DNA of 64,000 nucleotides from Pelagibius sp050330205 (GTDB lineage Bacteria > Pseudomonadota > Alphaproteobacteria > Kiloniellales > Kiloniellaceae), in assembly GCA_050330205.1 (NCBI GenBank), contig JBHJOA010000032.1, forward strand, positions 1-64,000, written 5' to 3'. Below, piece after piece: positions 13,632-22,887 of this stretch. Position numbers and translations under genes: made by a program. The stretch's first letter is position 1; each line of letters opens with the position of its first letter. A model generated the notes under the pieces. It was not told where the DNA came from. It did no database searches and saw only the letters and a program-made list of their open reading frames with translations.

Positions 13632-14321
13632 ATGACCGGATTCCAGATCATCGACCATCCCTCGCCCAACCACGACGCCCGGCCCGACGGCCAGGCGGTC
13701 GACATCCTGCTGCTGCACTACACCGGCATGGAAAGCGGCGGCGCCGCGCTGGCGCGGCTCTGCGATCCGGCGGCCAGGGTCAGCGCCCACTACATGATCG
13801 AGGAGGACGGGCGCGTCTTCCAACTGGTCCCGGAGGAGCGCCGCGCCTGGCACGCCGGGGTCGCGCAGTGGCGGGGAGCCGACGACATCAACGCCCGCTC
13901 TATCGGCATCGAGCTGGTCAACCCGGGCCACGAGTTCGGCTACCGCCCCTTTCACCCGCAGCAGATGGCGGCGCTGAAGCGCCTCGCCCTCGACATCCTG
14001 GCGCGCCACCCGGTCCCGGCGGCCCGCGTGCTGGGCCATTCCGACGTGGCACCGCTGCGCAAGGAAGACCCCGGCGAGCTGTTCGACTGGCGTGACCTGG
14101 CCGCGGCCGGCATCGGCCTGTGGCCGGCGGCCAGCAGCGTCGCGGTGCTGGAGAGCGCCGTGGCGAAGGCGCTGGCGCGCGTCGGCTACGGCTATACCGA
14201 GGAAGACCCCGAGGCGGTGCTGCGCGCCTTCCAGCGTCACTACCGGCCCGCCGCCGTGACCGGCGTCGCCGACGCCGAGACCCGCCGGCGGCTCGCCGAC
14301 CTGCTCGCCGCGATTGACTGA
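13632..14321 (+). CDS. N-acetylmuramoyl-L-alanine amidase (AmpD/AmiD type)
   Basis: This 229-residue protein has an Amidase_2 domain (about residues 5-155). The zinc ligands are expected at His in LLLHYTGME, His in LGHSDVAPLRKEDPG and the Asp of the same motif; GIELVNPGHEFGYRPF is also typical. A C-terminal helical segment (about 170-225, GYTEEDPEAVLRAFQRHYRP) looks like a PGBD1-type peptidoglycan-binding domain, which suggests AmiD rather than short AmpD. No signal peptide is visible. It cleaves the amide between MurNAc (or anhydroMurNAc) and L-Ala in peptidoglycan or recycled muropeptides. The start has no Shine-Dalgarno: the preceding bases are the third hairpin repeat. It lies just ahead of rnpB and the dcw cluster. 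Confidence 0.9.
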   Translation: MTGFQIIDHPSPNHDARPDGQAVDILLLHYTGMESGGAALARLCDPAARVSAHYMIEEDGRVFQLVPEERRAWHAGVAQWRGADDINARSIGIELVNPGHEFGYRPFHPQQMAALKRLALDILARHPVPAARVLGHSDVAPLRKEDPGELFDWRDLAAAGIGLWPAASSVAVLESAVAKALARVGYGYTEEDPEAVLRAFQRHYRPAAVTGVADAETRRRLADLLAAID

Positions 14322-14344
14322 AGGCCACGCGAACCCTACCTAAG

Positions 14345-14774
<430 letters not shown>

Positions 14775-14778
14775 ATTT

Positions 14779-15028
14779 CCCACTGCCTTGCCCCGCGACT
14801 CCGTCGACCGCGACCCGGCACCGGCCTGTGAGCCGCCGCCTGCCCGGCATTGGCCGCATTTTTGTCCTATAAAGAACAAAGAACGAACAAACAACGCGGG
14901 CAGATTCCATTGCCTGTTGATTGTGGTTTTTCTGATTTGACCCACAAGGGGTGCCACGACTACATGCCAGACCCCGAAATGAACACTTTAAGCTCTTGTT
15001 AACCCGCAATAATTACTTGTTGCCGGCA
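14779..15028 (+). other. Gene-free leader between rnpB and the mraZ promoter
   Basis: About 250 bp without a credible gene. From about 14860 to 15010 it is clearly more AT-rich than its surroundings, with a TATAAA at 14868-14873 and purine-rich AACAAAGAACGAAC tracts. I could not pair TATAAA with a -35 at proper spacing. It may hold further promoters for the dcw cluster. Confidence 0.5.
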
Positions 15029-15057
15029 TTGACACCCATGAAATCCCATGATATCCC
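15029..15057 (+). promoter_or_regulatory. Candidate mraZ (dcw) promoter
   Basis: A perfect -35 TTGACA (15029-15034) is followed after 17 bp by TATCCC (15052-15057), a partial -10 match. It is about 110 bp upstream of mraZ and is overlapped by the MraZ boxes, as expected for an autorepressed promoter. Confidence 0.55.
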
Positions 15058-15068
15058 AAATCATACCA
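15035..15068 (-). promoter_or_regulatory. MraZ operator: 10-bp-spaced boxes
   Basis: CCCA tetramers at 15035, 15045 and 15055, and a degenerate ACCA at 15065, are spaced exactly 10 bp apart. On the minus strand they read TGGGA-N5-TGGGA-N5-TGGGT, the known MraZ recognition pattern of TGGGN direct repeats with 5-nt spacers. They start at the base after the -35 hexamer and cover the spacer and -10, which fits repression by MraZ. Confidence 0.75.
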
Positions 15069-15168
15069 TGATGCGGGTAGGCTACGGCAAGCTTTGCCAC
15101 GACGCGGATCACGGGATGGCAAGGGGTATCTGGCAGCGGGGAAGGAGCCGCGGGGGATCACAGTGGCG

Positions 15169-15636
15169 ATGTTCATGGGCACCTACGAGAACAAGGTGGA
15201 CCAGAAGGGGCGCGTCTCCCTTCCGGCCGCGTTCCGTACTGCCCTCGCCGGCCTTTCCTTCCAGGGCATCGTCGCCTTCCCGTCGCACCGCGCCGACGCG
15301 ATCGAGGGCTGCGGCATCGACTTCATGGAGCAGCTGAACGCCCGCGTGCAGGAATTCGCGCTGTTCTCGGAGACCCACGACGACCTGGCGACGACGATCT
15401 TCGCGGAGTCCCACCAGCTTCCTTTCGACAGCACCGGGCGCATCATCCTGCCCGAAGACTTCCGCGTGCACGCCGGCATCGCCGACAAGGCCGCTTTCGT
15501 CGGCATGGGCGATCTGTTCCAGATCTGGGAGCCCGGCAGGCTGGCCGTCCACAAGGCGGCCGCACGGCAGCGTGCCCGCGAGCAGCGCCTGACCCTGCCC
15601 CACCCGGGCAATGTCCCCTCGCGAGGTGGCGGCTGA
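15169..15636 (+). CDS. mraZ: Transcriptional regulator MraZ
   Basis: This product of about 155 residues carries two SpoVT/AbrB-like MraZ domains. The first is MGTYENKVDQKGRVSLPAAF and the second carries HQLPFDSTGRIILPEDFRVHAGI; both have the DxxGRhhLP motif that defines the family. MraZ is a ring-forming DNA-binding protein that represses its own operon in several bacteria, and candidate boxes lie upstream. The frame is open from 15094. A GTG at 15163 has the better-placed GGGGGA site, while ATG at 15169 and 15175 give the usual MF-M-G-T-Y start, so the exact first residue is uncertain. The stop overlaps the rsmH start by one base (TGATG). Confidence 0.95.
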   Translation: MFMGTYENKVDQKGRVSLPAAFRTALAGLSFQGIVAFPSHRADAIEGCGIDFMEQLNARVQEFALFSETHDDLATTIFAESHQLPFDSTGRIILPEDFRVHAGIADKAAFVGMGDLFQIWEPGRLAVHKAAARQRAREQRLTLPHPGNVPSRGGG

Positions 15637-16670
15637 TGCACGCGCGCCCCGAAAGCCAAGGGCAGCCCGGCAGCGGGCATCGCCCGGTGCTGCTGAAGGA
15701 AGTGTTGGAAGCCCTGGCGCCGCGCGACGGCGCCATTTACGTTGACGGCACCTTCGGCGCCGGCGGCTACAGCCGGGCCATCCTGGACGCCGCCGACTGC
15801 ACCGTCTGGGGCATCGACCGCGACAAGGCCGCGGTCGCGCGCGGCCGTGCGCTGGCCGAAGCGTTCCCCGGCCGCCTGCAGGTGATCGAAGGGTGCTTCG
15901 GCGAGATGGCCAGCCTGCTCGCCGACCTGACCGGCGAGGTCGACGGCCTGGCCCTCGATCTCGGCGTCTCCTCGATGCAGCTGGACGAAGCCGAGCGCGG
16001 ATTCTCGTTCCGCGCCGACGGGCCGCTCGACATGCGCATGGAAGGCCCCGAGGCCGCCGGCCGGCCGAGCGCCGCCGAGGTGGTGAATTCCCTGCCGGAA
16101 GCCGAGCTGGCCGACATCATCTACGAGTACGGCGAGGAGCGCCGCGCCCGCCAGGTGGCGCGCGCCATCGTCGCCGCCCGCGCAGAGAAGCCGATCGCCC
16201 GCACTTTCGAGCTGGCCGAGCTGGTGCGCGGCGTGGTGAAGCCGGCCCGGACACAGAAGGGCGGCGCCAAGGCCATCGACCCGGCGACCCGCACCTTCCA
16301 GGCCCTGCGCATCTACGTGAACGACGAGCTGGGCGAGCTGCGGCGCGGCCTCGAAGCCGCCGAAGCCCTGCTCGGCCCCGGCGGGCGCCTCGCCGTGGTT
16401 TCCTTCCACTCGCTGGAAGACCGCATCGTCAAGCAGTTCCTGCGCGAGCGCAGCGGCCGCGACGCCGCCGGCTCGCGCCACGCGCCGGCGGCCATCGCCG
16501 GCAGGGACGGCGACGCCAAAGCCGCCACCTTCACCCTGCTGTTCCGCGGCACCCGGCGCCCGGGAGAGGACGAGTACCGCGCCAATCCCCGCGCCCGCTC
16601 CGCCCAGCTGCGCGCCGCCGAGCGCACCGCGGCACCGGCCCGCGGACCGCTCGGGAGGCAGGCGGCATGA
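15636..16670 (+). CDS. rsmH: 16S rRNA (cytosine-1402-N4)-methyltransferase RsmH (MraW)
   Basis: The 344-residue SAM-dependent methyltransferase opens with HRPVLLKEVLEALAPRDGAIYVDGTFGAGGYSR, in which DGTFGAGGYS is the SAM-binding loop. LDLGVSSMQLDEAERGFSF and SFHSLEDRIVKQF are family signatures. It methylates N4 of C1402 in the decoding centre of 16S rRNA. The C-terminal tail is rich in Ala and Arg. The gene overlaps mraZ by one base and ftsL by four, so its translation is probably coupled to both. Confidence 0.97.
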   Translation: MHARPESQGQPGSGHRPVLLKEVLEALAPRDGAIYVDGTFGAGGYSRAILDAADCTVWGIDRDKAAVARGRALAEAFPGRLQVIEGCFGEMASLLADLTGEVDGLALDLGVSSMQLDEAERGFSFRADGPLDMRMEGPEAAGRPSAAEVVNSLPEAELADIIYEYGEERRARQVARAIVAARAEKPIARTFELAELVRGVVKPARTQKGGAKAIDPATRTFQALRIYVNDELGELRRGLEAAEALLGPGGRLAVVSFHSLEDRIVKQFLRERSGRDAAGSRHAPAAIAGRDGDAKAATFTLLFRGTRRPGEDEYRANPRARSAQLRAAERTAAPARGPLGRQAA

Positions 16671-17047
16671 AGCGCTTCGTCATCTTCTGCTGGCTGCTCG
16701 CCGGCTCGGCCACCGCCCTCACCCTGTTCCAGATCAAGCAGGAGGTGCGCACCCTGGAGCAGGAGATCGCCGAGACCCAGCGCGGCATCCTGCGCGACCA
16801 GGAGGCCGTGCACGTCCTCGAGGCGGAGTGGAGCTATCTCAACAGCCCGGCGCGCATTGCCGCGCTGGCGGAGCGCCACCTCGGCCTCGCGCCGATTCCG
16901 GCCGAGCGCGTCGTCGGCTTCGAGGACCTGCCGCTGCCCGGCGCGCCCGAGGACCGGGAAGACGACACCCCGTCCAGCCAGACGCCGCCACGCAAGCCTT
17001 CCGCAACGCTCGTCAACGCACCGGCTGCCGGAGGCTTTGGTCAATGA
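16667..17047 (+). CDS. ftsL: Cell division protein FtsL
   Basis: The 126-residue bitopic membrane protein has one N-terminal transmembrane helix (about residues 3-22, FVIFCWLLAGSATALTLFQI). A coiled-coil follows (KQEVRTLEQEIAETQRGILR), then EWSYLNSPARIAALAERHLGL, the conserved FtsL C-terminal motif. The last 35 residues are Pro- and Ser-rich and look disordered. FtsL bridges FtsQ/FtsB to FtsW/FtsI in the divisome. It is placed exactly where expected, with ATGA overlaps on both sides. Confidence 0.93.
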   Translation: MKRFVIFCWLLAGSATALTLFQIKQEVRTLEQEIAETQRGILRDQEAVHVLEAEWSYLNSPARIAALAERHLGLAPIPAERVVGFEDLPLPGAPEDREDDTPSSQTPPRKPSATLVNAPAAGGFGQ

Positions 17048-18855
17048 TCCGCCGCTTCATCAGCAAACAGCTGCGCCAGCCGCTGCCGCCGGCCCTGCCG
17101 CAGGAGCCGCAGCCGCGCGACCTGCCCCATTGCGACCTGCCCCGTTGCGACCTGATGGGCGGCCGCCCGGCGACGATCCGGCTCGAAGGCTCGCGCAAGC
17201 AGGCCCTGGAAACCGGGCGTACCCGGCTGCTGGTGGCCGCCGCCAGCTTCACGCTGGCCTTCGCGCTGATCGGCTGGCGCCTCGTCGATCTCGGCCTGAT
17301 GGCCGGCCAGCACGAACCGTCGCTGGCCCGCAGCCTGTCGTCGGACGCGCTGGAGACCGGCCGCGCCGACATCGTCGACCGCAACGGCGTGGTGCTGGCC
17401 ACCACCATGCCGACGGCCTCGCTCTACGCCAATCCGCAGCACCTGCGCGACCCCGAGGGCGCCGCCGAGCAGCTTGCCCGGGTCCTGCCCGGTCTCAGTT
17501 CCGCCCAGCTGCACGCCCGGCTGGCGAGCGGGCGCAGCTTCGTCTGGCTGCAGCGCAACCTGACGCCGCGCCAGCAGTACGAGGTGAACCGCCTTGGCAT
17601 TCCCGGCCTCTACTTCCAGCGCGAGCAGCGCCGCTTCTATCCGCACGGCACGCTGACGCCGCACGTCGTCGGCTTCACCGGCGTCGACAACCAGGGCCTC
17701 GCCGGTATCGAGCAGTCTTTCGACGGCACGCTGCGCGCCTCGGCGCAGCCGCTGCGCCTCAGCATCGACCTGCGCATCCAGCACCTGCTGGCCGAGGAAC
17801 TGGCCGCTGCCATGCAGACCTTCAGCGCCATTGGCGCCGCCGGCGTGGTGATGGACGCCAAGACCGGCGAGATGCTCGCCATGGTCTCGCTGCCGAGCTT
17901 CGACCCGGAGAAGCCCGCCGCGGCGCTCGACGATGCCCGCTTCAACCGCGCCAGTCTCGGCATCTACGAGATGGGTTCGGTGTTCAAGATCTTCACCACC
18001 GCCATGGCCCTCGACTCCGGCGTGGTGACCCTCAACGACGGCTACGACGTGCGCCAGCCGATCCGCGTGTCGCGCTTCACCATCCGCGATTTCCACCCCA
18101 AGAACCGGTGGCTCTCGGTGCCGGAAATCTTCATGTATTCCAGCAACATCGGCACCGTCCACATGGTCATGGACGCGGGCACGCCGGTGCAGCAGGACTT
18201 CCTCAAGCGTCTCGGCCTGCTGCAGCCCGCGGCGGTCGAACTGAGCGAGGTCGGCCAGCCCCTGGTGCCCTCGCCCTGGCGCGAGATCAACACCATGACG
18301 ATCTCCTACGGCCACGGCCTGGCGGTGTCGCCGCTGCAGCTCGCCGGCGCGGTGGCGACGGTCGTCAACGGCGGCCGCGAAGTGCGCCCCACCCTGCTGC
18401 GGCAGGACGCGGCCCAGCCGCCGCAGGGCGAGCAGGTCATTTCGCCGGCGACCTCGCAGGTCATGCGCCAGCTGATGCGCCTCGTCGTCGTCAAGGGAAC
18501 CGGCCGCAAGGCCGACGCCACCGGCTACCTGGTCGGCGGCAAGACCGGCACCGCCGACAAGGCCGTCGGCCGCGGCTACGCGCGCAACGCCCGCATCGCC
18601 TCCTTCGTCGGCGCCTTCCCCATGGACGATCCGCGCTACGTGATCTTCGCCATGGTCGACGAGCCGAAGCCGACCAAGGAGACCTACGGCTACGCCACCG
18701 GCGGCTGGGTCGCGGCGCCGCTGGCCGGACGGCTGGTGGAGCGCATGGCGCCGCTGCTCGGCATCGCGCCGCGCGAGGACGGCTCGGCGATGATCGAGGA
18801 GATGATCGCCGACATCGAGTCGAGAGCGGAAGGACGCCAACTTGCGTCTAACTGA
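17044..18855 (+). CDS. ftsI: Septal peptidoglycan transpeptidase FtsI (PBP3)
   Basis: This 603-residue class B penicillin-binding protein has a long cytoplasmic N-terminus (about 58 residues) and one transmembrane helix (about 59-80). A pedestal domain follows (DIVDRNGVVLATTMPTASLY), then the transpeptidase domain. All three active-site motifs are present: S312-V-F-K315 (nucleophile Ser312), S366-S-N368 and K500-T-G502. It crosslinks septal peptidoglycan with FtsW and is the target of PBP3-selective beta-lactams. The start overlaps ftsL by 4 nt and the end overlaps murE by 14 nt. The N-terminal tail contains an in-frame 15-bp repeat (RDLPH-CDLPR-CDLMG). Confidence 0.97.
   Translation: MIRRFISKQLRQPLPPALPQEPQPRDLPHCDLPRCDLMGGRPATIRLEGSRKQALETGRTRLLVAAASFTLAFALIGWRLVDLGLMAGQHEPSLARSLSSDALETGRADIVDRNGVVLATTMPTASLYANPQHLRDPEGAAEQLARVLPGLSSAQLHARLASGRSFVWLQRNLTPRQQYEVNRLGIPGLYFQREQRRFYPHGTLTPHVVGFTGVDNQGLAGIEQSFDGTLRASAQPLRLSIDLRIQHLLAEELAAAMQTFSAIGAAGVVMDAKTGEMLAMVSLPSFDPEKPAAALDDARFNRASLGIYEMGSVFKIFTTAMALDSGVVTLNDGYDVRQPIRVSRFTIRDFHPKNRWLSVPEIFMYSSNIGTVHMVMDAGTPVQQDFLKRLGLLQPAAVELSEVGQPLVPSPWREINTMTISYGHGLAVSPLQLAGAVATVVNGGREVRPTLLRQDAAQPPQGEQVISPATSQVMRQLMRLVVVKGTGRKADATGYLVGGKTGTADKAVGRGYARNARIASFVGAFPMDDPRYVIFAMVDEPKPTKETYGYATGGWVAAPLAGRLVERMAPLLGIAPREDGSAMIEEMIADIESRAEGRQLASN
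17117..17157 (+). repeat. 15-bp in-frame tandem repeat in ftsI
   Basis: GCGACCTGCCCCATT (17117-17131) is repeated as GCGACCTGCCCCGTT (17132-17146) and then partly as GCGACCTGATG (17147-17157). It encodes three (R/C)DL units in the cytoplasmic tail of FtsI, before the membrane helix. Confidence 0.8.
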
Positions 18856-20332
18856 CCTGTTGAAGGGGGACGAGCAGAGCATGCAGCCGGGCGCAGCCCA
18901 GACGGAGGTGGAGATCAGCGGACTGACGGCGGACAGCCGTCGGGTGGCCGCCGGCTACCTCTTCGCGGCGCTGCCGGGCAGCCGCGCCGACGGGCGCGAC
19001 TTCATTCCCCAGGCCATCGAGAAGGGCGCCGCGGCTATCCTGGCGCCGGAGGGCACGGTGCTGCCGGCCCCCAAAGTCCCCGGCGCACAGCCGGTCGCCC
19101 TCATCCTCGACAGCAATCCGCGGCGTCGGCTGGCCCTGCTGGCCGCCCGCTTCTACGGACGCCAGCCGGCGACGGTCGCCGCCGTCACCGGTACCAACGG
19201 CAAAACCTCGGTCGCAAGTTTCACCCGGCAGATCTGGGAACAACTGGGTCACGAGTCCGCCAGCCTCGGGACGCTCGGCCTCCAGCCGCCGCGCCCCGAC
19301 GCCCCGGCCTCGCTGACCACACCGGACCCGGTGGAACTGCACCGCTGCCTTGCGACGCTGGCCCGCGATCACATCAATCACGTTGTGCTGGAAGCCTCAA
19401 GCCACGGCCTTTACCAGTCTCGCCTTGATGGGATCCGGGCCAGTGCCGCAGCCTTCACCAACCTGACGCGCGATCACCTCGACTACCACGGCACCATGGA
19501 GGCCTACCTGCAGGCCAAGCTGCGGCTCTTCACGGAGCTGCTGCAGCCCAACGGGACGGCCGTGGTGAACGTCGACGATCCGGCCGGCGCCGCGGTGATC
19601 GCCGCCTGCCGCGCGCGCGGGGTGAGGCTCATCACCTACGGCCGGGGCGACGCGGACCTGCGGCTGCTCGACCAGCAGCCGACCGCCACCGGCCAGGATC
19701 TGCGGCTGCAGATCTTCGGCAAGCGCCACGACGTCGCGCTGCCGGTCGCCGGCTCGTTCCAGGCCGGCAATGCGCTGGCCGCCCTCGGCCTGGTGCTGGC
19801 CGGCGGCGCCGACACCGGCAAGGCGGTGGCCGCCCTGGGCCGCCTCTCCGGCGTGCCGGGCCGCGTCGAACTGGCCGGCGCGACCCCCGCCGGCGGCCAC
19901 GTCTATGTCGACTACGCGCATACTCCCGATGCCCTGGAGACCGTGCTGCGGGCGCTACGCCCGCACACGGCCGGGCGTCTCTTCGTCATTATCGGCTGCG
20001 GCGGCGACCGCGACCGCGGCAAGCGCCCGCTGATGGGCCGCATCGCCGTGACCCTCGCCGACAAAGCCATCATCACCGACGACAACCCGCGCAGCGAGGA
20101 TCCCGCCGCCATCCGCCAGGAAATGCTGGCCGAGGCCCCGGGCGCGGAGGAGATCGGCGATCGGGGGGCGGCCATCGCCACCGCGGTGGCCGCTTTGGGT
20201 CCGGGCGACGTACTGGTCATTGCCGGCAAGGGCCATGAATCTGGCCAAATTGTTGGGGGACAAGTCTTGCCGTTCGACGACCGTGACGTCGCCCGGACCG
20301 CAATTTCAAAGCTCGCCGGAGGCGCCGCGTGA
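18842..20332 (+). CDS. murE: UDP-MurNAc-L-Ala-D-Glu:meso-DAP ligase MurE
   Basis: This 496-residue Mur ligase has three domains: an N-terminal UDP-MurNAc-binding part (GLTADSRRVAAGYLFAALPG), the central ATPase with P-loop GTNGKTSVASF, and the C-terminal domain. The ITDDNPRSEDP motif holds the DNPR signature of enzymes that add meso-diaminopimelate rather than lysine. It adds the third residue of the stem peptide in the cytoplasm. The start is a TTG inside the end of ftsI, with AAGGA just upstream; the resulting MRLTDLL is the usual MurE start. It overlaps murF by 4 nt (GTGA). Confidence 0.96.
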   Translation: MRLTDLLKGDEQSMQPGAAQTEVEISGLTADSRRVAAGYLFAALPGSRADGRDFIPQAIEKGAAAILAPEGTVLPAPKVPGAQPVALILDSNPRRRLALLAARFYGRQPATVAAVTGTNGKTSVASFTRQIWEQLGHESASLGTLGLQPPRPDAPASLTTPDPVELHRCLATLARDHINHVVLEASSHGLYQSRLDGIRASAAAFTNLTRDHLDYHGTMEAYLQAKLRLFTELLQPNGTAVVNVDDPAGAAVIAACRARGVRLITYGRGDADLRLLDQQPTATGQDLRLQIFGKRHDVALPVAGSFQAGNALAALGLVLAGGADTGKAVAALGRLSGVPGRVELAGATPAGGHVYVDYAHTPDALETVLRALRPHTAGRLFVIIGCGGDRDRGKRPLMGRIAVTLADKAIITDDNPRSEDPAAIRQEMLAEAPGAEEIGDRGAAIATAVAALGPGDVLVIAGKGHESGQIVGGQVLPFDDRDVARTAISKLAGGAA

Positions 20333-21768
20333 CCGCAGCCGCCGCCAGCGAGATCCTGTGGAGCGCCGAGGAGGCCCGCCAGGCGACCGGCGGGCGCAAT
20401 ACCCGCGACTGGCAGGCGACCGGCGTCTCCATCGACTCCCGCACCCTGGAGCCCGGCGACCTCTTCATCGCCCTCAAGGGCCCCAGCTTCGACGGCCACG
20501 ACTTCGCCGGCAAGGCGATCAAGGCAGGTGCCGCCGCCTCGATGGTGCACCGCCGCGCCGACGGCATCGACGAGTCGATGCCGCTGATCATCGTCGACGA
20601 CACCTTCGCCGCCCTCTGGCGCCTCGGCACCGCGGCGCGCGAGCGCAGCAGCGCCCGCCTCATCGCCGTCACCGGCTCGGTCGGCAAGACCGGCACCAAG
20701 GAGGCCCTGCGCCTCTGCCTGTCGCCGCAGGGCCTGACCGCCGCCAGCATCGGCAGCTTCAACAATCACTGGGGCGTGCCGCTCAGCCTCGCACGCATGC
20801 AGCGCAAGGCGGTCTACGGGATCTTCGAGCTCGGCATGAATCACCCCGGCGAGATCCGCGAGCTGGCCGCCCTGGTGCGCCCGCAGGTGTCGATCATCAC
20901 CAACATCGAGCCTGCGCATATCGGCAACTTCGCGTCGATCACCGACATCGCCGACGCCAAGGCGGAGATCTTCGAGGGCATGGGCGCCAACGGCACCGCC
21001 GTGCTGAACCGCGACAACGCCCTCTTCCACCACCTCTGCACCCGCGCCGAGGATGCCGGGGTCACCCGCATCCTCTCCTTCGGCCGTCACAAGGAGGCCG
21101 ACGCGCGGCTGCTCGACTGCTCGCTGCACGCCACCTGCAGCGCGGTGACGGCGAGCATCCGCGGACAGGAGATCGACTACTGCCTGGCCATGCCCGGCTC
21201 GCACTGGGTGATGAACTCGCTGGCCGTGCTGGCCGCGGTGAGCGCGGCCGGGGCTGACGTGGTGAAGGCGGCGGCGGAGTTCGCCAGGCTGCAGCCGCTG
21301 AAGGGCCGCGGCGAGCGCCACAGCGTCGCGGCGCCGGCCGGCGCCTTCAAGGTGACCGACGACAGCTACAACGCCAACCCGACCTCCATGCGCGCCGCTT
21401 TCGAGGTGCTGGGCCGCGCCGACGTCGGCGAGGGCGGGCGGCGCATCGCCGTGCTCGGCGACATGCTGGAAATGGGCGAGCGGTCGGAGGAGATGCACGC
21501 CGGGCTCGCCGGCCCGCTGCAGGACGCCGGCATCGACCTGGTCTTCACCTGCGGCAGTGCCATGGCGGCGCTGCACGCGGCGCTGCCGGCGGCACGGCGC
21601 GGCGGCCACGCCGAAGACTCCAAGGCGCTGGCGGTGCTGGTCGCCGAAGCGGTGCGGCCCGGCGACAGCCTGCTGGTCAAGGGCTCGCTCGGCAGCCGCA
21701 TGGCGGTGGTAGTGGAAACCCTGCTCGCCCTCGGCGAGCGCGCGCCCAAAGCCGCGAACGGACAGTAG
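20329..21768 (+). CDS. murF: UDP-MurNAc-tripeptide:D-Ala-D-Ala ligase MurF
   Basis: The 479-residue Mur ligase has P-loop GSVGKTGTKEAL, the substrate motif GVSIDSRTLEPGDLFIALKG and ELGMNHPGEIRELA, which is specific to MurF. It adds D-Ala-D-Ala to complete the UDP-MurNAc pentapeptide. The P-loop has S-V-G-K-T rather than the more common N-G-K-T, which is normal for MurF. The start is a GTG overlapping the murE stop. The gap to mraY is 13 bp. Confidence 0.96.
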   Translation: MTAAAASEILWSAEEARQATGGRNTRDWQATGVSIDSRTLEPGDLFIALKGPSFDGHDFAGKAIKAGAAASMVHRRADGIDESMPLIIVDDTFAALWRLGTAARERSSARLIAVTGSVGKTGTKEALRLCLSPQGLTAASIGSFNNHWGVPLSLARMQRKAVYGIFELGMNHPGEIRELAALVRPQVSIITNIEPAHIGNFASITDIADAKAEIFEGMGANGTAVLNRDNALFHHLCTRAEDAGVTRILSFGRHKEADARLLDCSLHATCSAVTASIRGQEIDYCLAMPGSHWVMNSLAVLAAVSAAGADVVKAAAEFARLQPLKGRGERHSVAAPAGAFKVTDDSYNANPTSMRAAFEVLGRADVGEGGRRIAVLGDMLEMGERSEEMHAGLAGPLQDAGIDLVFTCGSAMAALHAALPAARRGGHAEDSKALAVLVAEAVRPGDSLLVKGSLGSRMAVVVETLLALGERAPKAANGQ

Positions 21769-21781
21769 GAAACCGATACGG

Positions 21782-22870
21782 ATGCTTTACAACCTGCTCG
21801 TCCCCCTCGCCGAAGAGTTCACCGTCTTCAACCTGTTCCGCTATCTGACCTTCCGCAGCGGCGGCGCGGTGATCACGGCGCTGACCATCTGCTTCCTCAT
21901 CGGTCCGCGGGTGATCGCCTGGCTGCGCGCCAAGCAGGGCGAAGGCCAGCCGATCCGCGAGGACGGCCCCGAAGGCCACCTGCTGACCAAGAAGGGGACG
22001 CCGACCATGGGCGGCTTCCTCATCCTCATCGCGCTGACCGTCTCGACACTGCTCTGGGCGGACCTCACCAACCGCTACGTCTGGTGCGTGCTGATCGTCA
22101 CCACCGGCTTCGGCGCGGTCGGCTTCGTCGACGACTACCTGAAGCTCACCAAGCGTTCGAGCGACGGCCTGCCCGGCCGCCTCAAGATGCTGGTCCAGGT
22201 GCTGATCGCCACCGGCGTGGCGCTGTGGATCTCCTTCATCGCGCCGCCGGAGATGGACACCCACCTGGCGGTGCCCTTCCTCAAGAGCCTGCTGATCAAC
22301 CTCGGCGTCTTCTTCATCCCCTTCGCCGTGTTCGTCATGGTCGGCGCCTCCAACGCGGTGAACCTGACCGACGGCCTCGACGGCCTGGCCATCGTGCCGG
22401 TGATGATCGCGGCAAGCTGCTTCGCGCTGATCTCCTATCTGGTCGGCAACATCTTCTTCGCCGAGTACCTGCAGGTGCACTACGTGCCCGGCACCGGCGA
22501 ACTGGCGGTGTTCTGCGGCGCCCTGGTCGGATCCAGCCTCGGATTCCTGTGGTTCAACGCGCCGCCGGCGATGGTCTTCATGGGCGACACCGGGTCGCTG
22601 TCCTGCGGCGGCGCGCTGGGCTCGATCGCCGTGGTCACCAAGCACGAGCTGGTGCTCGGCATCATCGGCGGCCTCTTCGTGCTGGAGACTGTCTCGGTGA
22701 TCGTTCAGGTCGCCTCCTTCAAGCTGACCGGCAAGCGCGTCTTCCGCATGGCGCCGCTGCACCACCACTTCGAGAAGAAGGGCTGGGCCGAACCGACCAT
22801 CGTGATCCGCTTCTGGATCATCGCCTCTATCCTGGCCCTCGCCGGCCTCGCCACCCTCAAGCTGAGATAA
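21782..22870 (+). CDS. mraY: Phospho-MurNAc-pentapeptide translocase MraY
   Basis: This 362-residue integral membrane enzyme has about ten helices. It carries the family motifs GTPTMGGFLIL, VGFVDDYLKL (catalytic Asp pair), NAVNLTDGLDGLA, GDTGSLSCGGALG and MAPLHHHFEKKGW. It transfers phospho-MurNAc-pentapeptide to undecaprenyl phosphate to make lipid I on the inner face of the cytoplasmic membrane. The length is standard. Translation starts at an ATG preceded by GGAAACC; murD follows after 17 bp. Confidence 0.97.
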   Translation: MLYNLLVPLAEEFTVFNLFRYLTFRSGGAVITALTICFLIGPRVIAWLRAKQGEGQPIREDGPEGHLLTKKGTPTMGGFLILIALTVSTLLWADLTNRYVWCVLIVTTGFGAVGFVDDYLKLTKRSSDGLPGRLKMLVQVLIATGVALWISFIAPPEMDTHLAVPFLKSLLINLGVFFIPFAVFVMVGASNAVNLTDGLDGLAIVPVMIAASCFALISYLVGNIFFAEYLQVHYVPGTGELAVFCGALVGSSLGFLWFNAPPAMVFMGDTGSLSCGGALGSIAVVTKHELVLGIIGGLFVLETVSVIVQVASFKLTGKRVFRMAPLHHHFEKKGWAEPTIVIRFWIIASILALAGLATLKLR

Positions 22871-22887
22871 GGAGGCCCAGCGTCCCC

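Noticed and set aside
17041..18882. 613-codon minus-strand frame opposite ftsI
   Set aside because: Shadow of ftsI; ftsI has all three transpeptidase motifs and sits in the conserved gene order.
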